Assembly: GCF_002807685.1 (NCBI RefSeq)
Contig: NZ_PEAX01000002.1
Location: 124,001 to 188,000, forward strand
Direction: 5' to 3'
DNA: 64,000 bases
Source: Neoalteromonas flava
GTDB taxonomy: Bacteria; Pseudomonadota; Gammaproteobacteria; Enterobacterales; Alteromonadaceae
Under the pieces are notes generated by a model. That model saw nothing but the letters and a program-made list of their open reading frames with translations. It searched no databases and was not told where the DNA came from. Below are positions 9,496 through 18,312 of the stretch, one piece after another. A program made the position numbers and the translations under genes. Position 1 is the stretch's first letter, and each line of letters starts with the position of its first letter.

Positions 9496-10686
9496 TTGTT
9501 ACGCATTCCTATCGCTGAGCGCCCGCGCTGGCGCCAGCGGGCTGCTGAGTTCGGCTTTCATTTCCATACCATGTACGGTGAGCCCTATTGGGATGAAAGT
9601 GCGTACTACCAATTTACCCTTGCACAAATAGAAACTGATATTGAAGATCCAACGGCTCAGCTACATCAGATGTGTTTGGCAGCAGTTGCAACTGTGGTCA
9701 ATAGCGATGAATGGTTACGTCGATTCCAAATACCTGAGACTTTTTGGGATCCAGTGCGTGAGTCTTGGCATACTCAACAGCCCTCGCTTTATTCAAGGCT
9801 TGATTTAGTCTATGACGGCAAAAGCCCGGCTAAGCTATTAGAAAACAATGCCGATACACCGACGTCTCTGTACGAGTCTGGCTTCTGGCAATGGCTTTGG
9901 CTAGAGGACAATGTGCAAAAAGGTGCGTTGCCCCGCCAATGTGACCAGTTCAATTCCTTACAAGAACGTCTGATCCAGCAACTTCGAGTGATTGCTAACT
10001 ATTATCAATGTGAACACATGCATTTTAGTTGCTGCCAAGATACTGAAGAAGATCGCGGTACCGTGCAGTATTTACAAGACTGTGCCAGCGACGCGGGATT
10101 ACAAAATAGTTTTGTGTATATCGAAGATATTGGCCTTGCAGAAGATCATTCTGGCAAGCTGATTTTCTCTGATCTCGACGATGCAGCAATCGCGTGTTGT
10201 TTTAAGCTGTATCCTTGGGAGTTTATGCTACGTGAGGAGTTCGCAAGCTCAATTGTTGAGGCGAAAACCCGCTGGATCGAGCCATTATGGAAATCCATAC
10301 TCTCAAACAAAGCATTGTTGCCGCTACTTTGGCAGCTTTATCCCGACCACCCTAATTTATTGCCGGCTTATTTCAGTGCTGATTGGCAACAATTAAGCCA
10401 TGCAGAAAAACAATCTCGCTGGGTGAAAAAGCCCATTTTTTCGCGTGAAGGTGCCAATATTAGTGTTATTCAGGGAGATGCCGCACTACTTAGCACTGAT
10501 GGCCCCTACGGAGAGGAAGGATTTATCATGCAAGCGCATCACGCGCTACCACGCTATGCTGACAACTATACCTTAATCGGTTCATGGCTGGTAAATGACC
10601 AGCCCGCAGGGATTTCTGTGCGCGAAGATACCTCACCGATCACGCAAGATCTATCACGCTATATGCCCCACGTGATCCTTGGCTGA
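9496..10686 (+). CDS. yjfC: Glutathionylspermidine-synthase-like ATP-grasp ligase (YjfC/YgiC type)
   Basis: A 396-residue ATP-grasp enzyme related to the synthetase half of glutathionylspermidine synthase. It has the family's N-terminal GEPYWDES motif near residue 30, DLVYDG near 100, the ENNADTPT motif near 114 and a C-terminal KKPIFSREGANI nucleotide-binding segment near 311. A TTG start at 9496, one base after yjfM's stop and preceded by a GGGG-rich site, fits the family's N-terminus better than any internal ATG. Stand-alone members lack the amidase domain and probably join an amine or peptide to a protein; the true substrate is unknown. Confidence 0.9.
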   Translation: MLRIPIAERPRWRQRAAEFGFHFHTMYGEPYWDESAYYQFTLAQIETDIEDPTAQLHQMCLAAVATVVNSDEWLRRFQIPETFWDPVRESWHTQQPSLYSRLDLVYDGKSPAKLLENNADTPTSLYESGFWQWLWLEDNVQKGALPRQCDQFNSLQERLIQQLRVIANYYQCEHMHFSCCQDTEEDRGTVQYLQDCASDAGLQNSFVYIEDIGLAEDHSGKLIFSDLDDAAIACCFKLYPWEFMLREEFASSIVEAKTRWIEPLWKSILSNKALLPLLWQLYPDHPNLLPAYFSADWQQLSHAEKQSRWVKKPIFSREGANISVIQGDAALLSTDGPYGEEGFIMQAHHALPRYADNYTLIGSWLVNDQPAGISVREDTSPITQDLSRYMPHVILG

Positions 10687-10936
10687 GCTGAAAGTACATT
10701 AAGCTACCTAAATCTACGCTCTTACGAATTGCAACGCTGAGTCCATGCACTTCGCAGTATTAAAAATGTTGCGTAAGGGTAACACTGGGTAATTTTTTCA
10801 GCCTCCCCTGTAAAGCTGCAACTTTGACTAGACCCACAAATTTACAATAATTAATTTTTTCATTATTAATCAATACCTTACCTGTTGGTACGCGATTAGC
10901 ATGAGTAGTATTGAATTTTTAACGGAGGAAAAAATT

Positions 10937-11524
10937 ATGAAACGCACATTACTTGCACTATCAATCGCTGGTCTTTTCACTGTAGCTGCACAGGCTAATC
11001 ACCACAATGCAGCGATGGATAAAAACTCAAGCACAACCAATGCATGGCAGGATACTGCAATGGACGCTTGGATTGATGGTAAAGCCGAGGCGACATTGCT
11101 GTTCAACGGTAATTTAGATTCGTTCGACATTAATACCGATGTGAAAGACGGTGTTGTTACACTCACGGGTAAGGTTGATAGCTCAGTCGACATGAAACTT
11201 GCAGAGGAGTTAATTACCGGGATTGACGGAGTCAATGAAGTAGACAATCAATTGGTTGTGGTTGAGTCAGAAAGAGACATGTCAGACAACGATTCGATGC
11301 AATCCTTGACGGACGCCAAAATCGCGACTGTAATCAAAACGCGACTGTTATTTGATACCGATATTTCTGGGACAGATATCAACGTGGACGTAAATGATGG
11401 CGAGGTAATGCTCAAAGGCGTAGTAGATTCGTCTACCGAGAAAGACCTGGTGGTTCAAATTGCGGAAAATGCCACTGACGTCCGTTCAGTATCCGCTGAC
11501 ATTGCTATCGCGGAAACAGAATAG
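10937..11524 (+). CDS. Periplasmic two-BON-domain protein (OsmY-like)
   Basis: A 195-residue exported protein. A cleavable signal peptide ends near AAQANHH (about residue 22). Two BON domains follow, at about 50-115 and 125-190, each with the pattern of an acidic helix, then VDVNDGEVMLKGVVDSS. BON proteins such as OsmY bind membranes or phospholipids and are induced by osmotic or envelope stress. The chosen ATG at 10937 has a perfect GGAGG eight bases upstream. It is a single-gene unit with its own terminator. Regulation by sigma-S is plausible by analogy but not visible here. Confidence 0.88.
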   Translation: MKRTLLALSIAGLFTVAAQANHHNAAMDKNSSTTNAWQDTAMDAWIDGKAEATLLFNGNLDSFDINTDVKDGVVTLTGKVDSSVDMKLAEELITGIDGVNEVDNQLVVVESERDMSDNDSMQSLTDAKIATVIKTRLLFDTDISGTDINVDVNDGEVMLKGVVDSSTEKDLVVQIAENATDVRSVSADIAIAETE

Positions 11525-11578
11525 TGTGATAGCGTTATCGAACGTCATATGGCGTTCGACTTCAGACTAAGAGAAAAA

Positions 11579-11604
11579 AGAGCGCACTAGCGCTCTTTTT
11601 TTTA
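11579..11604. terminator. Bidirectional terminator between the BON gene and tetR
   Basis: AGAGCGC and GCGCTCT pair around a four-base loop. There is an A-run on the left and eight T residues on the right, so the hairpin can stop both converging transcripts. The final T-run overlaps the stop codon of the TetR gene. Confidence 0.85.
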
Positions 11605-12267
11605 TGCGTTCTGAATTATTGCTTTAACTTGCGCCTTGACAACATTCCTGATGAGCTCAATATGCTGCGTTTCAATGTGCGATATTTGCATGCCGCGGAG
11701 CAATGACTCTCGCGCAACCAAAAAAGCTAAAACCTGCCCAAATACGGCATGGCATTGGACCTTTACTCGATCACTATCAGCGGATTGACCGGTACACTGC
11801 GCCCAAAGCCTGTGCTTCAGTGCTTGCGCGTGGCAATAGTAGCGTTGATAAAAAATATCGTACGCGGCAGTTGGGGTAGCGTGCTCGCGCATTATAAATT
11901 GCGACCAGCGAATACTGTCTTCACCTTGTAAGAACAACTCACAGAAGGAGTCAATCAAACCCAGAAAAACAGTTTCTGCTTGCTCAGCATCTAGCTTGTC
12001 TACCTGCTCTATTGCATGTGCCAACGGAGGGCCTATTTCCTGCCAAATATTGTCAACAATGTAGTGCATACAAGCATCATATAAGCCACGCTTACTGCGA
12101 AAATAGTATGGGATTGACGCGATATTAGCGTTTGCTTGTTCTGCTACGTGCCGAGTCGTCGCCTTTAATCCAAATTGTCCGAATTGATCAATGCCGGCTT
12201 CCAGTAATGCAACCGCAGTTTGGCTGGCTAAAATGTCAGAACCAATAACAGATGGTGGAATAATCAT
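11602..12267 (-). CDS. TetR-family regulator of the RND efflux operon
   Basis: A 221-residue DNA-binding repressor. The N-terminal helix-turn-helix lies at about residues 18-65 (FGQFGLKATTRHVAEQANANIASIPYYF, the TetR signature in two parts), followed by a ligand-binding C-terminal domain resembling CerR/DUF1956 proteins. Its ATG overlaps the stop of the RND permease gene (ATGA), so it is the last gene of the operon it most likely controls. The nested palindrome at 16519-16564, upstream of the first gene, is the obvious operator candidate. The inducer is unknown. Confidence 0.88.
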   Translation of the reverse strand: MIIPPSVIGSDILASQTAVALLEAGIDQFGQFGLKATTRHVAEQANANIASIPYYFRSKRGLYDACMHYIVDNIWQEIGPPLAHAIEQVDKLDAEQAETVFLGLIDSFCELFLQGEDSIRWSQFIMREHATPTAAYDIFYQRYYCHAQALKHRLWAQCTGQSADSDRVKVQCHAVFGQVLAFLVARESLLRGMQISHIETQHIELIRNVVKAQVKAIIQNA

Positions 12268-15200
12268 ACATACTTCTCGATTTTAAACATTAGACTGTAG
12301 AGCACCGGCACGACCCCTAAAGTTAACAAGGTCCCCACGGCTAAACCAAATGCAATTGCCCCCGCCATGGCGTAAAACAGAGCATCCTGGCCAATAATCA
12401 ATGGCATCAAACCGAGAATGGTTGTTGCCGTTGACATAATAATTGGACGCAAGCGACGCACACTGGCGCTGATAATCGCATCAAAGCGTTGGCTTTTTTG
12501 CGTTGTATCATCCAGTTCTGCAATTTCACTATCGATCCGATCAATCAACACAATTGCATTATTAATGATGATCCCGGCCAGTGCATACAGCCCTAATATG
12601 ACCATAAAACCAAAGTTACCCTGTAGCACATGCAAACCAACCGCTGCACCAATTATGATCAATGGAATAGTAGTAACAATGATCAAGGTTCTGCGGAATG
12701 ATTTAAACTGACCGATCAATAACACCAGAATAATCGCGACACACAATGGCAAGTTCTTATTCAAAGACGCCTGCGAGTCTTTTGAGTCTTGGATCACGCC
12801 GTCATACTCAATGCTATACCCAAAGGGCAATGAAGCGCGTATCGCAGATATCTTTTGCTCTAACAAAGGCACCATGTCTTCTGCATTCATTAACGCATTC
12901 TTAGCCTCAATCGTCACCGTGCGAAACATGTTTTCTCGGGCGATGCGGGCGAAACCCGTTTCGTAATCCAATGTCGCCACTTGCATTAATGGAATGTTGC
13001 GCTCCAAACCAGAAGAGAACACCGTTGCCGTAGCTAACCGGTCAAGGTTAAAACGCTCTGATTCAGGGGCTCGAATGATAATTGGTAAAATATCATCACC
13101 CTCCCGAAACTCACTAACCACTAGCCCACTAAAGTAACTTTGCAACGACTGCGCAATATCTTGCGAACTCACGCCGGCGCGTCGCGCTTGCTGCTGATTT
13201 ACGTTTATACGAATTTGCGTAACCCGATTTTCCCAGTTATTACGAATGGCATAAATACCGTCTATTTCACTGATATGTTTTTCAATTTCACGGGCCGTGT
13301 CGAATAAGTATTCCGCATCAGGCCCCTTAATCTGCAGTTCAATTTTGCTTGAATCAGACGGACCTAAGAACATTTTGGTAACCTTCGCCATGGCTTCTGG
13401 ATACTCCTTAGCGAACATCTCGCGCAACGCATCAATCGTTGGCTGAGCATGCCGTCGATCGCCCACGTCCAGCATAAAAAACGATTTATGCGGCTCGGTA
13501 TCAATCGGGGTAAGTGAGAGCACAAATCGGGGCCCACCAAAACCGCCATAGGCGACTTGTTGCTGAATGTATGGGAAGCGAGATTTGTCCTCTAAATCAA
13601 CCATCACCCGTTGCATCAAACTAGTGGTCTCACGCATCGAGCTACCCGCTGGTAAATCTAAGTAGATTAAGACTTGTGAGCGGTCCGAATCCGGGAAAAA
13701 TTTCACCGGAACTAGCGATAACGCATAGCCACCGAGGATGAACAAACCAAACATGGCGAGCAAGAACAAACTACGAAAACGCAATATTATACTAAGGCTT
13801 TTCTCGTAGGCTGGATTTAATTGATCGAAGACCGCATTAATTTTACGACGCACAACGCCGACGTCTTGCTCACGCTTAATTTTTACGAAGTGATAACACA
13901 GCAATGGTGTTACGGTCAGCGATAAAAACCAACTAACCAACAAGGAAATCAAAATGACTAAGGAAACCGAGCGGGTATACTCACCCGATGCGCTTTCTGC
14001 GAGCATTAACGGCAGAAATACCAATATGGTCGTAAGCGACGAGGTTAATAGGGGGATTGCTAGCGTCCTACCCGCCTCTGCTAGCGCTTGCTCGCGGCTT
14101 TCACCGTCCTCCAAGCGGCGTTTGAAATCTTCGGCAACAACGATGCCATTATCCACCAGTACGCCAAGTGCGATAATCAACGTGGCCAGCGACATGCGCT
14201 CCAAGGCCATTCCACTAAAGGCCATGACCGACATGGTTACCAGGATCACGGACGGTACAATAGAGCCAACGATCAAGCCTGTGCGCAATCCAAGAAACAG
14301 AATTACAACTGCTGACACAATACTTAATGTTTGAATAACGTTGAGACTCACGCCATTCACTGCAGCCGCAACCACGTCTGCTTGGCGCGTAATGGTGTGC
14401 AAACTAAAACCGGCGGGAATTGATGCCTGTAAATCTGCCAGTAAGGCCTCAACTTTAGGGGTATAGCTAAGCACATCGGCATTGTCATTTTTCGCAATCG
14501 CAAATACGACTGCTGGCTTTCCCCGATAAAATGCGGTTCGAACCGGCGGATCAACTTGCTTACGCGCAACTTTGGCGATGTCTTTTAATTGAATTGACTG
14601 CTCCAGCCCCGGTATTACGATCAGGGTATCCTCAATGTCCTCAATAGTGCGGTAGTTACCCGTAGGCTGAAGGGTTAAATTGGTCCCATTAGCATCAATT
14701 GCGCCACCTGGGCTGATAATATTTTGTTGCTGCAAGGCCTGTAATATCAGGTTCGGCGCAATGCCTAACTGGGCAAGCTTGGCGTTAGTAACTTCAATCA
14801 CCATTTGCTCGGGTTGAACTCCCAGAATATCCACGCGCTTGGTGCCATCAAGGGTAAAAAGAAAATCACGGACATGCTGCGCAACATCAAACTGTTCACC
14901 CCAACTTATCCCTTCACTAGCCGTCATGGCGACAGTTAAAATCGCCACATCACCGAAGCTATCATTGATCCGAGGGGCTGATGAGCCTTGTGGCAATTGA
15001 TTAACAACCAGATCAATTTCTTGCCGCAAGTCATCCCAAATTTGGTCCAATTCCGTGTATCTATCTTCAATTTGCACGTGAATAATCGACTGTCCAACTA
15101 AGGAAACAGAGCGTATCTCTTTGACCTCGGGTAAGTTTTGGATTGCCTCTTCTAGCGTTTTCGTGATCAGCAATTCCACGCGTTGGGCCGGAAACCCTTC

Positions 15201-15353
15201 CAATTGAGTCGTGACAACCGCTTCGCGCACGGTAATTTTCGGGTCCTCTTGGGCCGGTAAATTAAAATAACTAAACACGCCAAATAGCATGAGTGAAACG
15301 ACCACCGCAATTAATAGGCGATTATAGCGTAGGCCTAATTCTGAAATATTCAT
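12264..15353 (-). CDS. RND-family efflux permease (AcrB-type inner-membrane pump)
   Basis: A proton-driven inner-membrane pump of 1029 residues from the ATG at 15353. The usual 12-helix plan is visible: TM1 at about 10-28, a large periplasmic loop, a TM2-6 block near 335-470 with GVLVDNGIVVAEDFKRRLE, a second loop, and a TM8-12 block near 855-1020 with IINNAIVLIDRID. The Asp pair of the relay is in the first of these motifs. An upstream TTG at 15365 would add four residues and is less likely. The substrate cannot be predicted; the set has no outer-membrane channel gene, so a TolC encoded elsewhere is presumed. Confidence 0.93.
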   Translation of the reverse strand: MNISELGLRYNRLLIAVVVSLMLFGVFSYFNLPAQEDPKITVREAVVTTQLEGFPAQRVELLITKTLEEAIQNLPEVKEIRSVSLVGQSIIHVQIEDRYTELDQIWDDLRQEIDLVVNQLPQGSSAPRINDSFGDVAILTVAMTASEGISWGEQFDVAQHVRDFLFTLDGTKRVDILGVQPEQMVIEVTNAKLAQLGIAPNLILQALQQQNIISPGGAIDANGTNLTLQPTGNYRTIEDIEDTLIVIPGLEQSIQLKDIAKVARKQVDPPVRTAFYRGKPAVVFAIAKNDNADVLSYTPKVEALLADLQASIPAGFSLHTITRQADVVAAAVNGVSLNVIQTLSIVSAVVILFLGLRTGLIVGSIVPSVILVTMSVMAFSGMALERMSLATLIIALGVLVDNGIVVAEDFKRRLEDGESREQALAEAGRTLAIPLLTSSLTTILVFLPLMLAESASGEYTRSVSLVILISLLVSWFLSLTVTPLLCYHFVKIKREQDVGVVRRKINAVFDQLNPAYEKSLSIILRFRSLFLLAMFGLFILGGYALSLVPVKFFPDSDRSQVLIYLDLPAGSSMRETTSLMQRVMVDLEDKSRFPYIQQQVAYGGFGGPRFVLSLTPIDTEPHKSFFMLDVGDRRHAQPTIDALREMFAKEYPEAMAKVTKMFLGPSDSSKIELQIKGPDAEYLFDTAREIEKHISEIDGIYAIRNNWENRVTQIRINVNQQQARRAGVSSQDIAQSLQSYFSGLVVSEFREGDDILPIIIRAPESERFNLDRLATATVFSSGLERNIPLMQVATLDYETGFARIARENMFRTVTIEAKNALMNAEDMVPLLEQKISAIRASLPFGYSIEYDGVIQDSKDSQASLNKNLPLCVAIILVLLIGQFKSFRRTLIIVTTIPLIIIGAAVGLHVLQGNFGFMVILGLYALAGIIINNAIVLIDRIDSEIAELDDTTQKSQRFDAIISASVRRLRPIIMSTATTILGLMPLIIGQDALFYAMAGAIAFGLAVGTLLTLGVVPVLYSLMFKIEKYV

Positions 15354-15368
15354 GATAGTCGCCAACCT

Positions 15369-16481
15369 CTATTGGTTGATAGTTTGCGGATAAGCATCAG
15401 TGATGTGCACTTGCTGTCCATCGTGCAAAAAGTCCAGACCCACGCGGACAATCTGCGTTACGGGCTCGTGCGGAGTGAAAATCGCCATATCATCACGCAT
15501 ACTATTCACGTCAATTGCCACTTGTCTGACCCACGTTTTACCTGATTGCTGTTCAATCGCTAATACGTAGTGAGAATTACTCGATGCCGCTGCGATAGCT
15601 GACAATGGTGCCTGCAGAGCCCCCTCCGGAATAGCCAGATCATTCAGCGAAAACCTAACCTCAGCCGACATGCCTGGTTGTAAGGATTGTCCGAGGTTTT
15701 CTTCACCTAGCGCAATGGTCACAGGGAATGCATTAGCGCGTTGCGCTTGTTTTCCTTTTTCAAACACAGTCCCACTTAGTGATTGGCGTTGTTGATTCAG
15801 CAATACGTCAACCTGCACACTATCGCCTTTTTGCACTTGATTAATCATTGACTCAGGCACCAATACCGCGACTTCGAGCGCGTCCGACCCTTGAATAGTT
15901 AATATCGGTATATTCGGTGATATCTGTTGCGACGGTTCAACATGACGTTGAGCTACACTGCCAGCATAAGGCGCTACAAGTTGGGTGTCGGCGAGATCTT
16001 CTTGCGCGATTTCTAAGCGTGTCTGAGCCACACGGACTTGGTCAGCTAGCGATTGGAACCTTGAAGCAGCGAGATCAACTTCCGCTTGGGACACAGCTCC
16101 GGAGCTGACTAATTGCTGCTTACGCTTAAAGTCCAATTCCGCCTCAGTCAAACGTGCTTTCGCCTCAGATAATTGCCCCTGCTGCTGCTGTACAGCAAGC
16201 ACGAATACTTTGTCATCAATCTGGGCGAGGACATCACCGCGAGCAAAGGTCTCCCCAAGGTTCACATTAACGCTTGCAACAACTCCAGGGATCTCAAAAC
16301 TTAGTTCGCTCTGATCAACCGGTTGCAGTACGCCAGATAGCGTGCGCGATACCTGCTGCGACGAATTTATTGGATGATAGGCAATAACTGAACGAATGAT
16401 AGGATCGTGTTGTGGCGGTTTAGAACAGCCGAGTAAAAGCAATAGCGTACCCGAAAAAATAACAATTTGGCGATAGTTCAT
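15369..16481 (-). CDS. RND efflux periplasmic adaptor (membrane fusion) lipoprotein
   Basis: The adaptor that links the inner-membrane pump to the outer-membrane channel. From the ATG at 16481 (GGAG seven bases upstream) it has 370 residues. A lipobox LLLGC near residue 18 marks it as a lipoprotein, a biotinyl-lipoyl-like half motif lies at about 55-85 (SFEIPGVVASVNV), an alpha-helical hairpin at about 90-160 and beta-barrel domains follow. It is the first gene of the adaptor-pump-TetR operon, 15 bases before the permease start. A TTG at 16493 is a possible but poorer start. Confidence 0.92.
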   Translation of the reverse strand: MNYRQIVIFSGTLLLLLGCSKPPQHDPIIRSVIAYHPINSSQQVSRTLSGVLQPVDQSELSFEIPGVVASVNVNLGETFARGDVLAQIDDKVFVLAVQQQQGQLSEAKARLTEAELDFKRKQQLVSSGAVSQAEVDLAASRFQSLADQVRVAQTRLEIAQEDLADTQLVAPYAGSVAQRHVEPSQQISPNIPILTIQGSDALEVAVLVPESMINQVQKGDSVQVDVLLNQQRQSLSGTVFEKGKQAQRANAFPVTIALGEENLGQSLQPGMSAEVRFSLNDLAIPEGALQAPLSAIAAASSNSHYVLAIEQQSGKTWVRQVAIDVNSMRDDMAIFTPHEPVTQIVRVGLDFLHDGQQVHITDAYPQTINQ

Positions 16482-16518
16482 GTGGTTCTCCAATATCCAT
16501 TGACGACCATCTTAACAG

Positions 16519-16564
16519 ATATAATCAACCGATTAAATCATTTGATTTAATCGGTTGATTATAT
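16519..16564. promoter_or_regulatory. 46-bp nested palindrome, probable TetR operator
   Basis: Two perfectly matching 22-base arms (16519-16540 and 16543-16564) face each other across two bases. Each arm also contains its own small dyad, TAATC-N4-GATTA, at 16522-16535 and 16548-16561, with centres 26 bp apart. It lies 38 bp upstream of the adaptor start, where the promoter should be. The layout suggests two repressor dimers side by side. That is an inference; the symmetry itself is read directly. Confidence 0.75.
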
Positions 16565-16621
16565 TTTCTAAAGTTTAATTCTAAGGTTGATACCAGCGCA
16601 TCGACTGTTCAGAATTAATAC

Positions 16622-16638
16622 TGGGAAAAATTTTCCCA
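16622..16638. repeat. 17-bp perfect inverted repeat between efflux operon and lipoprotein gene
   Basis: TGGGAAAA and TTTTCCCA flank a single A. It sits in the divergent region between the adaptor gene and the entericidin-like gene, about 120 bases from the latter. It could be an operator; no T-run follows, so it is not a terminator. Confidence 0.4.
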
Positions 16639-16757
16639 ACCCCGGTACGCTTTACTTACTCGCTAATGGCATAAGCTTTTTTTTTATTAATTTTCAGCCA
16701 CATAAAAATGGCGCGATTATCGCTTAAGAACAATCACCACTATCGAGGAGATATCAA

Positions 16758-16907
16758 ATGTTGCAATCAAACTCATTCACAAAAACCAAACTTGCGGTAC
16801 TTATCTTTTTTATTTCAACTGCACTGTCTGCTTGTGCCACCATGAAAGGATTCGGCGAAGACGTTGAAGCAGCCGGTGAAGCGGTGCAAGAAGCTGCAGA
16901 AAAATAA
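16758..16907 (+). CDS. Small entericidin A/B-like lipoprotein
   Basis: A 49-residue lipoprotein. A hydrophobic signal (LAVLIFFISTALSAC) ends in the lipobox LSAC, and the mature peptide is about 24 residues of Gly, Ala and Glu ending EAVQEAAEK, the entericidin pattern. In E. coli these are stationary-phase membrane lipoproteins, one described as toxin and one as antidote; here only one copy is visible. GAGGAG lies before the ATG. A longer opposite-strand frame over the same bases is a shadow. The role is unproven. Confidence 0.8.
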   Translation: MLQSNSFTKTKLAVLIFFISTALSACATMKGFGEDVEAAGEAVQEAAEK

Positions 16908-16938
16908 TAAAAGCGCTGCTCCATGCTCCTGGAGCAGC
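16901..16938 (-). terminator. Terminator of the 16946-17332 gene
   Basis: GCTGCTCCA and TGGAGCAGC form a nine-pair stem at 16915-16938. On the minus strand it is followed by a T-rich tract, complementary to 16901-16914. It therefore ends the minus-strand gene just downstream of its stop and may also slow the converging lipoprotein transcript. Confidence 0.7.
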
Positions 16939-16945
16939 ACACCAT

Positions 16946-17332
16946 TCATTTAGCTTGCTCTAACCACTCTTCCGCGAGGGAAAAAAGCTTTCCAATTGAG
17001 CGGTCCGCGACACAACGAGGTATATTAAACCTCTTAATATGCTGATTAATAATCGCTGCAGATGCAGTTTGATTGAGAATTAGAATACCCAAACAGCCGA
17101 ACTCGAATAGTTGTACAAACTTTTTCTCAAGCGCAATTAAAGCATCTGGGGTTAGGCCAGCATTTTCATCCGGTATACACATCAAAACCCAAGATTGCCC
17201 TTCCTTGACCTCTGCCAGAATTTCGTTTTCGCACTGTTCTACTTCCTGTTTAGTGAAAAGTCGACTTGGTACATCGAAAACAATATTGTCATGGCTGAAA
17301 ACCTTAACTTTGCCTTTCCAACTCACCATCAT
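16946..17332 (-). CDS. Hypothetical 128-residue protein, possibly STAS-like
   Basis: I do not recognise this gene with certainty. It encodes a soluble protein of 127-128 residues (ATG at 17332, or at 17329) with alternating strands and helices: VKVFSHDNIVFDVPSRLF, then SWVLMCIPDENAGLTPDALIALEKKFVQL, then CLGILILNQTASAAII. The small alpha/beta order is reminiscent of STAS or SpoIIAA-like domains, but no diagnostic phosphorylatable Ser motif can be pointed out. It is transcribed toward the entericidin-like gene and lies 54 bases downstream of the MscS gene, so it may be the tail of that operon. Confidence 0.65.
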   Translation of the reverse strand: MMVSWKGKVKVFSHDNIVFDVPSRLFTKQEVEQCENEILAEVKEGQSWVLMCIPDENAGLTPDALIALEKKFVQLFEFGCLGILILNQTASAAIINQHIKRFNIPRCVADRSIGKLFSLAEEWLEQAK

Positions 17333-17386
17333 CGTGCCCTCATTGTTACCTTATTTTTGCCAAGGAAATTACGCAAAACGCTCTTC

Positions 17387-18307
17387 TTAATTAGCTGAGC
17401 TACTATTCGACGCTTGATACTGACTGACTATATTCGCTAATTTTTCGCCGCCTTTGGCGCCAAAATCCAGTGTCCTGATTGGGAATGGGATCAAGATATC
17501 GTGTTCTTTGAGCACATTATTTATAGTCACGATAGCGAGATGGCGAGCGTTCATGTAGCTCTCATCACCGGGATATTCAAGCCAAAACCACACGACGAGG
17601 TTTATACTACTTGCTCCAAATTCAGTAGCATAAACCGCTGTTTCGTCCTGTTTAATCACAAAATCCAGTTGATTAATTGCCGTGGTGATCACTTCAGCCG
17701 CCGTCTCAATATCATCGGCATAAGAAATACCCACAGGAATTTCGAGACGACGAATACCGCGCTTGGAGTAATTGGTAAGTATGTTGCGGAATAAAATCTT
17801 ATTCGGAACGATTTCAACTTGGCCAAAGAAGGTTTCAACCAAGGTATTGCGCAGATTGATGGCTCGGACTTTACCGAATACTCCGTCTGCTTCAATGACA
17901 TCATCGATCTGGAATGGCTTGCGGATCCCCATGGCAATCCCTGCAATTAGGTTTTCAGTCATGTCCTGAAAGGCAAAACCAATAGCCAAACCAACAATCC
18001 CAGCCCCAGCTAACAATGACGTAACAGTGCCGGTTAAACCGACAAACTCTAACGCAATGAACAATCCAACAATGATCACTGCAACCTTGACGACCGCGGT
18101 GAACAGGTCGGCGATTTGACGCGATTCGATACTTCGTCGCAACAGTTGTTGCACAATTCGCCCGATAAGCCGCGATAGCAAACCAAAAACAATGGCGATA
18201 ACAATTGCGACAGCGATATTGGGTAAGTGCTTGATCCCAAGCTCTGCCCAAGTCTGAAGTTTTTCTTGGATGAGTAACCAAAATCTATCGAATGCAGTGA
18301 TATCCAT
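17387..18307 (-). CDS. Small-conductance mechanosensitive channel (MscS family)
   Basis: A 306-residue MscS-type channel that releases solutes when membrane tension rises. Three membrane helices lie in the first 130 residues. The pore helix and conserved turn are visible as GAGIVGLAIGFAFQDMTENLIAG near 100-122, followed by the beta domain motif PFQIDDVIEADGVFGKV and the C-terminal cytosolic vestibule. It starts five bases after the DUF2254 gene, so both are probably one transcript with a shared theme of ion and osmotic control. Confidence 0.94.
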   Translation of the reverse strand: MDITAFDRFWLLIQEKLQTWAELGIKHLPNIAVAIVIAIVFGLLSRLIGRIVQQLLRRSIESRQIADLFTAVVKVAVIIVGLFIALEFVGLTGTVTSLLAGAGIVGLAIGFAFQDMTENLIAGIAMGIRKPFQIDDVIEADGVFGKVRAINLRNTLVETFFGQVEIVPNKILFRNILTNYSKRGIRRLEIPVGISYADDIETAAEVITTAINQLDFVIKQDETAVYATEFGASSINLVVWFWLEYPGDESYMNARHLAIVTINNVLKEHDILIPFPIRTLDFGAKGGEKLANIVSQYQASNSSSAN

Positions 18308-18312
18308 TATTA

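Noticed and set aside
10710-10778. Possible structured RNA or riboswitch after yjfC
   Set aside because: CTTAC/GTAAG and GCAAC/GTTGC arms can pair only with large bulges; no known riboswitch core is visible and no T-run follows directly.
12418-12711. 97-codon plus-strand frame inside the RND permease
   Set aside because: It is antisense to a conserved membrane block, which gives a hydrophobic-looking shadow; no promoter or ribosome site.
16754-16945. 64-codon minus-strand frame overlapping the lipoprotein gene
   Set aside because: It covers the plus-strand lipoprotein and its hairpin, has no ribosome site and no recognisable protein pattern.
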